This document shows, piece by piece, positions 1 through 8,524 of a stretch of 64,000 nucleotides of DNA (positions are counted from its first letter, which is position 1; each line of letters begins with the position of its first letter). The notes below the pieces were generated by a model. It saw only the letters and a list, made by a program, of their open reading frames with translations. It was not told the DNA's origin and made no database searches. Source of the stretch: Bacteroidota bacterium (GTDB taxonomy: Bacteria; Bacteroidota; Bacteroidia; AKYH767-A; OLB10). The stretch is taken from NCBI GenBank assembly GCA_016717725.1, contig JADKFA010000008.1, positions 62,001 through 126,000 on the forward strand, written 5' to 3'. Made by a program: the position numbers and the translations under genes.

Positions 1-107
1 GATTTTTTTAACAAGAAGGCCTGAACTGACTCTACTTGAAGTTATGTATCTGTCAATTGCTTTTATTCCTTTTATTTTCCCCTGCAAGAACATTCGTGGT
101 GTTTGCT

Positions 108-505
108 GATTTAATTTATAGATTCGATTTATATTTCTTTGAGGATGGCTATAATGATATATAATTTTTTAATATAAATACAGACTTAACTCATTCTAAA
201 TTTTCCAAATTCAGTTAATAACACTTCGCTCCTTACAGTGTCAGAATACACATAAAGAGTCAATGCCGCTTTTCTTACTGAAAAGTCAAGAACAGGTGCA
301 TCTCCTTCGTGTCCCCTTGCATATTTGTAATGATAATTACCAAAGTCAATAATGCTTGGCCCTCACATTTTAGGTTTATCATCCGACTACTCTTGCATAA
401 GAACAATTAGTCGCATAATGTTTTATTTTTCTATTCGTTGTCAACGTATGCGTTTATAAAATCTATTACGTCTCGTCCTGTATAAGTCGTCAAAGTTTTT
501 GCCAT
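108..505 (-). pseudogene. Decayed DUF1801 (YdhG-like) gene
   Basis: Reading the minus strand from the ATG at 505 gives MAKTLTTYTGRDVIDFINAY and then a stop. After a frame change the reading continues with KPKM, a stop in place of the usual Trp, GPSIIDFGNYHYKYARGHEG, then DAPVLDFSVRKAALTLYVY and EFGKFRMS, another stop, and a trace of the ACIYIKKL tail. The order and spacing match the DUF1801 family (GPSIIGFGNYHYKY, GKFKMGKACLYI), a small cytosolic domain of unclear function. At least three in-frame stops and one frame change show a genuine pseudogene, unlike the single-base breaks elsewhere in the window. The 3' boundary is approximate. Confidence 0.8.
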
Positions 506-604
506 ACGTTTATTGTTTAAGGTGAAATTTTGTCATTTATGTTAAACAACTAAGTTTTGTTAACAATCTGAAAAGTGTTTTGAAGCTACGTGAAATGCGT
601 TGAA

Positions 605-1267
605 TTATTCCATTTTAATCATTTTTTTAGTACCTACATCATTACCAATATTTACTTGATAGAAATACACACCATTTGACAAGTCAAGTCCGTTAAATAC
701 AATCTCATAATCGCCAACACTTTTAGTTTCATTTACTAGAGTTTTTAATACATTCCCATTAGCATCAAATATTTTTACGTTAACTAATATGGCATTTTCT
801 GGAACATTATATTTAATTGTGGTTGTTTGTTTAAACGGATTAGGATAATTTGATGCTTGTATTTTATTACCATCAAGCTCATTCACTATAGTAGTTCCAT
901 TTAATCCATATAGATACCAACTGTAATTAGAACCCATATTTCCCAGAAACAAAATCTCATATTTCCCATTACCGTCAACATCAGTTAATGAAGGCAAAGA
1001 AATGCCTGTAAAGTTGGTTATTTGGCCATCCAAATTCCCATTTTGTCCATCCACAATAAAAATACTATAGATCCCTCCAGCCCAACTTAACATTACAATT
1101 TCTTTTCCGGGGTCGCTATCGGTATTTTGTACACCTAAAACAGTCCAATTTCCTGAACCCGCAGAAGGCATAGAGACATTGTTCCAAATTTGATTATACT
1201 GTGCTTTTACATTGCTTTGAATGAAAGCAAATAGCATAAGAATTAAGAGGAATTTTGTTGTTTTCAT
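605..1267 (-). CDS. T9SS-secreted FG-GAP-like protein
   Basis: A 220-residue exported protein. Residues 1-22 form a signal peptide ending VKAQ. The middle holds two acidic calcium-loop-like segments, TDSDPGKEI near residue 49 and DVDGNGKYEI near residue 96, which resemble FG-GAP/VCBS propeller repeats. The C-terminal 80 residues form a type A T9SS sorting domain beginning at YPNPF (residue 141) and ending with a gliding-type GVYFYQVNIGN segment and a basic tail KKMIKME. The protein would cross the outer membrane by the Por system and be attached or released at the surface. With only about two repeats it is too short for a full propeller, so it may be a truncated relative of a longer FG-GAP protein. 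No partner gene is adjacent. Confidence 0.8.
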   Translation of the reverse strand: MKTTKFLLILMLFAFIQSNVKAQYNQIWNNVSMPSAGSGNWTVLGVQNTDSDPGKEIVMLSWAGGIYSIFIVDGQNGNLDGQITNFTGISLPSLTDVDGNGKYEILFLGNMGSNYSWYLYGLNGTTIVNELDGNKIQASNYPNPFKQTTTIKYNVPENAILVNVKIFDANGNVLKTLVNETKSVGDYEIVFNGLDLSNGVYFYQVNIGNDVGTKKMIKME

Positions 1268-1516
1268 ATTATTAATTTTATAAGATTTTAGTTATCAAAC
1301 ATTTCAGCTCTGTCTCGTTATTTGAGAGGGGTTGCCGCTTAATTGTTATTATCGCTATTAACTTTTACCTCTCACCATAAAAATAGAGAATTAACCTAAT
1401 AAATGAAATTGAACAATTGAAAAAACAAATTTTGTGGTCAAAGAGTAAATGTTTTTTTTACATTTCACTAAACAAAAACACTTTACAAATTGCAACATTA
1501 AAATATTGATAATTAG

Positions 1517-1589
1517 CGCGGAGAATATCGGTCGCGAAGCATCGCGACGAACCGATGTCTCATCCTTCAACTAAGGACGATCTAAACAG
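1517..1589 (-). pseudogene. tRNA remnant with palindrome in T loop
   Basis: Directly downstream of the intact tRNA-Ala on the minus strand lies a second tRNA-like body. Its 3' end repeats the acceptor and T-stem of tRNA-Ala (CCGATATTCTCC), and CATCGGTTCG matches the other side of the T arm. The T loop is expanded by the palindrome GTCGCGAAGCATCGCGAC at 1531-1548. The anticodon-arm position holds another inverted repeat, TCCTT..AAGGA, at 1565-1579, which does not give a normal 7-base loop. The 5' acceptor strand is missing. I read it as a degenerate tandem copy, not a functional tRNA. Confidence 0.65.
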
Positions 1590-1663
1590 TGGAGAATATC
1601 GGAGTCGAACCGATGACCTCTTGCATGCCATGCAAACGCTCTAGCCAACTGAGCTAATTCCCC
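1590..1663 (-). tRNA. tRNA-Ala (anticodon GGC)
   Basis: The minus strand folds as a standard cloverleaf. The acceptor GGGGAAT pairs with ATTCTCC with one G-U pair. The D arm is AGCTC with loop AGTTGGCTA and GAGC. The anticodon stem TTTGC/GCAAG encloses loop ATGGCAT, giving anticodon GGC. The T arm is built on TCGG/CCGA with GTTCGA in the loop. The discriminator is A and CCA is not encoded. GGC reads GCC and GCU alanine codons. Degenerate copies of the same tRNA lie immediately on both sides. Confidence 0.95.
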
Positions 1664-1691
1664 TTAAATTTATTTGAGCAATGATACTGAA

Positions 1692-1759
1692 CCGTTAACC
1701 TTCCCGACAAGTCGGGACGCTCTAGCCTCCCGATAGCTATCGGGAGGAGCTAATTCCCC
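1692..1759 (-). pseudogene. tRNA-Ala remnant with palindromes in D and anticodon arms
   Basis: On the minus strand this copy starts with the same acceptor and D-stem as the intact tRNA (GGGGAATTAGCTC) and keeps GCTAGAGCG. The D loop is replaced by a 22-bp perfect palindrome centred on GATAGCTATC (1726-1747), and the anticodon arm by TCCCGACAAGTCGGGA (1702-1717). A T-arm trace AACGGTTCA follows and the 3' acceptor has eroded. It cannot be a functional tRNA. Its palindromes sit at loop positions of the cloverleaf. Confidence 0.7.
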
Positions 1760-2048
1760 ATTTAATATTGGATGGATTAATTAGGTGCAAATCTATACCA
1801 TTTTTAGGTACAATGGAAATTCAAATACTGCAACCTTTAAGGGATTGCCTGCTAATGAAGGTTAATAATAGCGAATAAATCCTAATAATGGTATCTATTC
1901 CCATATTCATCACATAAAGCGCCTTAAGCATATAGACATTTTCATTTTTTCTCCCATTGCTTTCCCATCCCTTGACAAATTCAATAATTATCTCGAATTT
2001 TAACGCTAAATTGCAGTTCAATCCATAATATCATAAACCAACATCAGC

Positions 2049-3554
2049 ATGAAAAAAGCGCTTCAATCTTTCATTAAAATCACATTGATTTTAATGAGCT
2101 TCCTACCTTTCTATAATGCAATTGCACAAACAAATTGTATTGCACCAGTAGCAAATCCTGCTACAAATATTACTACCAATTCTGCTACGTTGCATTGGAC
2201 AATTAGTGGAACTTCTACCAATACTAACATTTTGCTTAGGTATCGTACATTAAGCATTGCTGGAAGTCCGTGGGTAAATATTACAACGGGTGGTGTTTCT
2301 TACAATTTAATGAATCTCACTCCAGCAACAGCTTATGAATATCAAGTAGCTCGCTATTGTGTAAATCCGAATGGAGTTGCCGTTTTAAGTCCGTACTCAA
2401 ATACTATTGTATTTACCACGCTCCCCACTTCAACCACCTGCCCCACTCCAACTGGATTAACTACCACAAACATTACTTCTACGAGTGCACTGTTAAGTTG
2501 GCAGCCTGCATTAGTCAATTATTCATACAATGTTAGATACCGAATTGCGAATACAGCAACTTGGATAATGGTAACCGTATCTAACACTTCATTTCCTTTA
2601 AGCAATTTATTATCATCAACTATGTACGAATGGCAAGTGCGAACCATTTGTTCTAATTCTACACCCAATACTTCAACCAGCCCTTATAGTCCATCAATGT
2701 TCTTTACAACATTGGCAGGAACATCAACTTGTAATGCACCTACAAATCTTACTGAAAGTAATGTCACCAACACCTCCGCCACGCTGAACTGGAATTCGAC
2801 AGGTGCTGCGTCTTATCGAATTCGTTATAAATTAAACACAGCTTCAACTTGGACTTATAAGTCAAGTACAACAAATTCAAAAGCTTTAAGTGGATTAATT
2901 TCTGGAAGTAATTATACGTGGCAGGTGAGAAGTGTTTGTACTCTACCTGGAAATATTTCGACGAATAGTCCTTGGTCGGTGTCAAGAACATTTACCACTT
3001 TAGCTCAATCCAACTGTCCAGCTCCACAAGCCTTAACAGTTGGGGAACATTACATCCACCGCAGCGTTTGCAATATGGAGTCCGGTTTCATCAGCTGCCA
3101 ATTATCAGTTTAGCTATAGAATGATAACTCCTGGCGCTCCTAACACAGCCTGGATTTACATCACCACTTCAACAACAACCGTTGCATTACAAAACTTAAC
3201 AGGAGGTTCTGTCTATGAATGCAGGGTACGCGCAAATTGTTTCGCTTCGGGCACCAACGGTTCTTTGGACCTTGGTCAGCTTCCGTTCTATTCACCACTC
3301 CTGTATTGATTTCTGTTCACCCCAACCCATCCTCTGAACAAGTAATATTTACAGTTACATCTGAAGAAAACAGCACGGTACAATTGCAAGTATTTGATTT
3401 CACTGGAAACCCAATTCGTGAATTAAATTCAAATTTAAACATTGGTGAAAACAAATTGAACTTGGATGTAACTCAATTAAACAATGGAATTTACACGTAT
3501 CAATTTACCCATGGAATTCAAACTTCAAGAGGCAAATTCATAGTAAAACATTAA
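2049..3554 (+). CDS. FN3-repeat T9SS-secreted protein (two frameshifts)
   Basis: Reconstructed as one protein of about 500 residues. A signal peptide (residues 1-26, ending AIAQ) precedes four fibronectin type III domains of about 95 residues each. Each begins CxAPxxLxxxNxTxTSAxLxW and ends YxWQVRxxC..FTTL. A T9SS sorting domain starting near VHPNPSSEQ closes the protein. The frame is lost near 3040, where a GGGG run has one G too many for VGNITSTAAFAIW to continue, and is regained near 3240, where a TTT run lacks one T before FGPWSASVLFTT. The two changes cancel exactly, so sequencing error is the simplest explanation. It is probably a surface adhesin-like protein; no ligand can be inferred. 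Confidence 0.8.
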
Positions 3555-3570
3555 AAGTATAGTTGACTAA

Positions 3571-3611
3571 AAAAATCCTGTTGTAATTAAAAATTGCAGC
3601 AGGATTTTTTA
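3571..3611 (+). terminator. Rho-independent terminator-like hairpin
   Basis: AAAAATCCTG and CAGGATTTTTT form a stem around an AT-rich loop that includes a further TTGTAAT/ATTGCAG pairing. It sits 17 bases after the FN3 gene stop. The symmetric A and T tracts would allow it to work in both directions. The rest of the gap up to 3996 is AT-rich and holds no gene that I can see. Confidence 0.7.
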
Positions 3612-3996
3612 ATTAATTTTTCCTCTTTTTTTAAAAAAATGGAGTTTAGAAGATTGCGATTTTGAAAAAAGGAAACTCCTTGCCCCCCTCCTTTTTTATA
3701 GATAAAAATAATTTGGCTAGATTGTCTAGATATTTCTGAAAGGTCAAAAGTTCGATTCAGACGTTCTTCATATTAAGAACCACATAATTATTTCAGAATA
3801 CAAGGTTATTTATTCATTTACTGAACGATTACAAAGTGTTTGTTGCTCAGTAAACACATCAACAACAAAGTAAAACCATACAAAAATCTTTACTATTTGC
3901 TCAACCACAATTATATTTTATTATACTCATTATTGGATTAAACTTACTATTTTTAAGGTTTGTAATTAAACACTATTTGCTTAATACCTTCAAACT

Positions 3997-6900
3997 ATGA
4001 AAACAAAGTTGAAATCGAGTTATATAATTGTAATCTTAATTTTCTTCTATTCTACAACATTTGCCCAATGGGAAAGAACTCAAGGACCTAATTACGGCGG
4101 AGTAAATTCAATGGCCTTTCAAGCGCCTTATTTATTTGCCGCTACGCCAACGGGCCTCTTTAGAACTTCAGACAATGGGCTAAACTGGAAAGAAGTACAT
4201 GGACTGCCTGAAAACACTATTAATGGCTTAGCTGTAAAAGGCAATAAAATATTTGCGGCCTGTTATTACAATGGCTTATATGTTTCGAATGATTTTGGTG
4301 CTACTTGGGAAAAAGCCGGAACTGAAATTCCTGTTGGTGGGGAAACAGGTGTTACCCCGACCATTCCTTATTATAAATTATATTCCACACCAAACTATAT
4401 TTATTGTTGTATTGGAGGATTTAACAATAGAATTTTTCGTTCAGCGGATGATGGTAATTCATGGCAACTATTTCTTTCTAATCAATATGTGAATGACATG
4501 ATCCAAGATGGGGATACCATCCTCATCAACAACTCCACCAATACTACTATTTCCATCAACAATGGTGCATCTTTTACCACAGTTACAGGATTAAGCCCTG
4601 GCGTAAACAATAAGGTTTATCTCGGGAAAATAAACAACACTTGGGTGGGAGCAATCCCTAACACATCGAATCCGTTTCGCTATTCAACAACTGGAGGTCT
4701 TTCATTTTCAAATGGTACAATCCCCGGAACACCTCCGTTTATAATTAACAATATTATTACTGTGGCTAATACTATTTTGATAAGTTCCAGCTCAGGAATT
4801 TATCAATCTACTGATGGAATAACTTGGACGGTTATGAACCTTCCATCCCCAGTTCAAATAAATGTAAATGGATATGGAATTATTCACGAAAACAGCGGAG
4901 ATTTATGGGTAGGCTCTCATAAATTTTATTTCTCTCAGAATCAAGGAAGCTCATTCACAGAAAGAAATAATGGGCTTACTTCAAACTCTAACTTAGGGAA
5001 ATATTATTTTAATGAAAACGACAATTATTTATACACGTCCGATCAAAACAATGGAACCTTACTACGCTCTTCCAATCAAGGTGACAATTGGAATACCAAG
5101 GGAGCAGGTTTTGCATCGAAGGGGAGTGTAAGTCGATTTATTAAGAGTCAAGGAAGTACTTATTTCGCAGGAACTGATTCTGGACTTTATAAAAGTGTTG
5201 ACAATGGAAATAATTGGAATAAAGTAACCAATGGCTTACCTACAGGCACCTATAGTCCTAATGATTTAATCAAAGGAAACTCGGAACTCTATTTAGCTAC
5301 TACAAATAACGGAGTTTATAAATCGATTGATAGTGGTTTAACATGGATTGCTGCCAATAGTGGTTTCACGACCTTAACCATTTCTAAATTACGATGGCAT
5401 CAAAACAAACTTTTTGCAGGGAGTCCAGGTGGATTGTTGATGTCGCCAGATTCTGGATTAAGCTGGACGTCTCTCAGCAGCTCTCTCACGGTTATTGAAA
5501 GACGAGTTGTAGATTTCTCCATTGTACAAGATAGTATTATTACTTGTTTTAACTACAGTAAAATTTACAGATCCTTTGACTCAGGAAGCACTTGGAATTT
5601 ATTAAACTCTGGTGTAAATCCATCCAGTAACTTACCTGGAGAAATTCAAATTATCGATACCCTGTATTTTTTTTCAAACCCTACTTTTAATAGAGGAGTT
5701 TATATGAGCTCATTTAATAATACGGTATGGTCACAAATTAATGCCGGACTTAAACTTGATAGTTTAGGTAATTGCGCTGAACCCAAAGAATTTACTCATG
5801 ATCCAAATTATATTTATTTAAATGGATATGCTTATGGATGCTATCGTTTACCACTCAATAGTGTTTTGATGTCGGGAAGATTAAGTGGTAAAGTTTATTG
5901 GGATAAAAACAATAATGGAACACGGCAAGCGAACGAGCCATTATTACAAAATCAAACGCTTAAAGTAGATCCAAATGCCATTGTCGTGAATACCGATACT
6001 TCCGGCACTTATCGTTACAATTATTTTAGCAATACCCCTACTTACACCATTCAACTTTATCCGCAACCTTATTGGATAATTACTTCTAGTCCTTCTCCAA
6101 AAATTGTAACACCAATGGGATTAACGATTGATACACTTAATTTCGGTGTCAACAGTATTTCTGGAATTACGGACATCAGAGTTGAATTAAATGCAACTGT
6201 TCATCGACCTGGCTCTCGCCCTAATTATTTTTTAGTGGTGAAAAATATAGGTACAGATACACTCTCCAATGTAGTGACCATTACGCTTGATAATAATTTA
6301 ACCTATTTATCAGGAACTACACCACAAAGCATTAATGGGAATACGTTAACATTTTCATATTCTAATTTAAAACCAGGAGAATCAACTACGTTTCTTTTAA
6401 ACACAGAATTGAGCAGTACGGTATTGGCCGGAACAGTACTTAATAGTACAGCAAGTGTATTGCCTGTTGTAGACGATTCAGTTCCTACAAACAACTTTGT
6501 AGTATGTAGACCTCTTGTGCAAGCATCCTTTGATCCAAATAATAAAGTAGTTGAGCCATTTGGAAATATAGGTCACCAAGATCTATTAAAGTATCAAATT
6601 AATTTCCAAAATACAGGAACCGATACTGCCTTTACAGTTATTGTACGAGATACAGTAAGCCCATTATTAGATATGAGCACATTTCATTTTATTAGCGCCA
6701 GTCATACACTTATTACAAATATCCGAAATGGAAACGTACTTGAATTTCGATTTGATCAAATACTACTTCCCGATAGCAATATCGACGAACCTAACAGTCA
6801 TGGATATGTATGTTTTCAAATACAACCGCACTCAGGATTACCTCTGAATTCCGTAATTCAAAATGCAGCAGCCATTTATTTTGATTACAATGCACCTATA

Positions 6901-7209
6901 ATAACCAATACAACGAGTAATACCATTACCGGATTTACTTCCAACCCCGAAAGTCAATCCCTGTTTAACTTCAACTCCTATGCATCCCCTAACCCATTTG
7001 TTAATTCCACACTTCTTTCATTTAATTCAAATGAAACAGGAATCCATCAACTCTTTGTTTATGACATAGAGGGAAGAATGTTAATACAAGACTACGCTAA
7101 AGAATCACCAATTCGAATTAACAGAAATAAATTAAGCAGTGGAATTTATTTATACAATGTTACTTCCCCGTCAGGAAAAAAATCAACAGGAAAACTTATT
7201 GTAAAATGA
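3997..7209 (+). CDS. Large T9SS-secreted BNR/Asp-box repeat protein
   Basis: A 1070-residue exported protein. The signal peptide ends at residue 23 (TTFAQ). About eleven SxDxGxxW Asp-box repeats (RTSDNGLNWK, RSADDGNSWQ, KSVDNGNNWN, KSIDSGLTWI, RSFDSGSTWN and others) fill residues 35-600, as in sialidase-like or Ycf48-like beta-propellers. Next come a SdrD B-like segment (GKVYWDKNNNGTRQANEPLL, from about residue 630), a DUF11-like beta-sandwich with DNNLTYLSGTTP, and a second region typical of Bacteroidota (FDPNNKVVEPFG). The T9SS type A sorting domain begins near SPNPFVNS. Such proteins are large surface or secreted propellers; no catalytic residues are evident. Confidence 0.85.
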   Translation: MKTKLKSSYIIVILIFFYSTTFAQWERTQGPNYGGVNSMAFQAPYLFAATPTGLFRTSDNGLNWKEVHGLPENTINGLAVKGNKIFAACYYNGLYVSNDFGATWEKAGTEIPVGGETGVTPTIPYYKLYSTPNYIYCCIGGFNNRIFRSADDGNSWQLFLSNQYVNDMIQDGDTILINNSTNTTISINNGASFTTVTGLSPGVNNKVYLGKINNTWVGAIPNTSNPFRYSTTGGLSFSNGTIPGTPPFIINNIITVANTILISSSSGIYQSTDGITWTVMNLPSPVQINVNGYGIIHENSGDLWVGSHKFYFSQNQGSSFTERNNGLTSNSNLGKYYFNENDNYLYTSDQNNGTLLRSSNQGDNWNTKGAGFASKGSVSRFIKSQGSTYFAGTDSGLYKSVDNGNNWNKVTNGLPTGTYSPNDLIKGNSELYLATTNNGVYKSIDSGLTWIAANSGFTTLTISKLRWHQNKLFAGSPGGLLMSPDSGLSWTSLSSSLTVIERRVVDFSIVQDSIITCFNYSKIYRSFDSGSTWNLLNSGVNPSSNLPGEIQIIDTLYFFSNPTFNRGVYMSSFNNTVWSQINAGLKLDSLGNCAEPKEFTHDPNYIYLNGYAYGCYRLPLNSVLMSGRLSGKVYWDKNNNGTRQANEPLLQNQTLKVDPNAIVVNTDTSGTYRYNYFSNTPTYTIQLYPQPYWIITSSPSPKIVTPMGLTIDTLNFGVNSISGITDIRVELNATVHRPGSRPNYFLVVKNIGTDTLSNVVTITLDNNLTYLSGTTPQSINGNTLTFSYSNLKPGESTTFLLNTELSSTVLAGTVLNSTASVLPVVDDSVPTNNFVVCRPLVQASFDPNNKVVEPFGNIGHQDLLKYQINFQNTGTDTAFTVIVRDTVSPLLDMSTFHFISASHTLITNIRNGNVLEFRFDQILLPDSNIDEPNSHGYVCFQIQPHSGLPLNSVIQNAAAIYFDYNAPIITNTTSNTITGFTSNPESQSLFNFNSYASPNPFVNSTLLSFNSNETGIHQLFVYDIEGRMLIQDYAKESPIRINRNKLSSGIYLYNVTSPSGKKSTGKLIVK

Positions 7210-7252
7210 TCTAACTAAAAACTCATAAAGACATTAAACAAAAAATACAAAA

Positions 7253-8524
7253 TCAATTGCAGAAATTCAATTGACTATTATTTCCCGTCATCAAAACTTT
7301 ACCAACTAATTTCTTTCCTAAAAACGGTGTATTCGTCGAAAGTGATTTTAAATTAGACTTCTCAAAAACCCACTCTTGTTTTGGATCATATAACGTGAAG
7401 TTGGCTAATTCGTTTTCTTTGATTGATGGAATGTCCATCTTCAAAATTTCACGTGGAGATTTTACCAGCAGTTCATAGATACGATCATTGGTAAGTTTTC
7501 CTTTTAGTGTAGTATTGAGCACACCATAAAAACTTTCTAAGCCAATCATTCCAAAAGCGGCGTAATCGAATTCTACGTCTTTCGATTCGGTATCTTCCGG
7601 ACAATGATCGGAACAAACTACATCGATGGTGCCATCGATCACCGCTTTTTGCAAGGCTTTTAAATCATCGGCGCTGCGCAAAGGTGGTTTCACTTTGTAG
7701 ATGCTATCAAATGTTTCCAAGGTACCATCTTCCAATGCTAAATGGTAAACGTAGACTTCGGCAGTGACTGGAAGTTTATTCTTTTTAGCTTCGCGAATAA
7801 TTTCTACCGCTTCCTTCGTGCTGATTCCACTCAAATGAATGGGATGTCCTGAGTAGGCTACTAAACTTAAATTTCGTTGCACCGATATTTCTTCTGCTAT
7901 GGATGGCATCCCTTTAAATCCTAACACTGTGGTAGCGGGACTTTCATTAGCTTGGAGATTATCCGTTAATCCAGGATCGTCGGTATAAGCAATTACAGTA
8001 GCGCCAATGTTTGCTGCATATTGAATGGCTCGTAACATCACACCGCTATTGTTGATGGATCGTTTATCGTCCGTGAATGCTTTAGCACCTGCTAACTGCA
8101 TATCGTACATCCCCGACAATTCATTTCCATCACGATTATCTGTCAACACTCCAGCAGGTATAACATCCACTAAATGATTTGCAGCTTGTCGTTTTACAAA
8201 TGAAATATCAGCATTGGTTTGCAAAGGTGGATGTGTAGATGGCATTAAAAGAACACCTGTAAATCCACCTGCAGCAGCAGCATCTTGTCCACTACGAATA
8301 GTTTCTTTCTGCTCATCTCCTGGTTCTTTAAAAGAAACTCGCATATCAAACCATCCCGGAGAAAACACACAATTGGTTCCGTCTACGACTTGATCTCCCT
8401 TACCTTCTTTTAAAGATTTGCCGATGGAATGATATCTTCCATCTTGAATATATACATCTAACACTTTTCCATGATGCGCCGAAGCAGGATCATTTACTTG
8501 TACGTTTTTGATGAGTGTGTTCAT
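7253..8524 (-). CDS. pyrC: Dihydroorotase-like amidohydrolase lacking the HxH motif
   Basis: A 423-residue amidohydrolase of the dihydroorotase family, which converts carbamoyl-aspartate to dihydroorotate in pyrimidine synthesis. The start MNTLIKNVQVND is chosen because its ATG overlaps the stop of the upstream vWA gene (ATGA at 8521-8524). Family landmarks include FKEPGDEQKETIRSGQDAAA, GFTGVLLMPSTHPP, and CSDHCPEDTESK with FGMIGLE. The usual zinc-binding DxHxH near the N-terminus reads DMRVS, so two metal ligands are absent. The protein may be a non-catalytic homologue like those known in other bacteria, with an active enzyme encoded elsewhere. The gene symbol marks the family, not proven activity. 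Confidence 0.8.
   Translation of the reverse strand: MNTLIKNVQVNDPASAHHGKVLDVYIQDGRYHSIGKSLKEGKGDQVVDGTNCVFSPGWFDMRVSFKEPGDEQKETIRSGQDAAAAGGFTGVLLMPSTHPPLQTNADISFVKRQAANHLVDVIPAGVLTDNRDGNELSGMYDMQLAGAKAFTDDKRSINNSGVMLRAIQYAANIGATVIAYTDDPGLTDNLQANESPATTVLGFKGMPSIAEEISVQRNLSLVAYSGHPIHLSGISTKEAVEIIREAKKNKLPVTAEVYVYHLALEDGTLETFDSIYKVKPPLRSADDLKALQKAVIDGTIDVVCSDHCPEDTESKDVEFDYAAFGMIGLESFYGVLNTTLKGKLTNDRIYELLVKSPREILKMDIPSIKENELANFTLYDPKQEWVFEKSNLKSLSTNTPFLGKKLVGKVLMTGNNSQLNFCN

Noticed and set aside
1590..1663. tRNA-Ala as an integration site for a genomic island
   Set aside because: Duplicated tRNA ends suggest attachment sites, but no integrase, relaxase or phage gene lies on either side, and the copies are tandem within 250 bases.
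1821..2021. Minus-strand open frame of 66 codons upstream of the FN3 gene
   Set aside because: Low-complexity translation without any recognisable motif, in AT-rich promoter DNA of a divergent gene. No promoter or ribosome site supports it.
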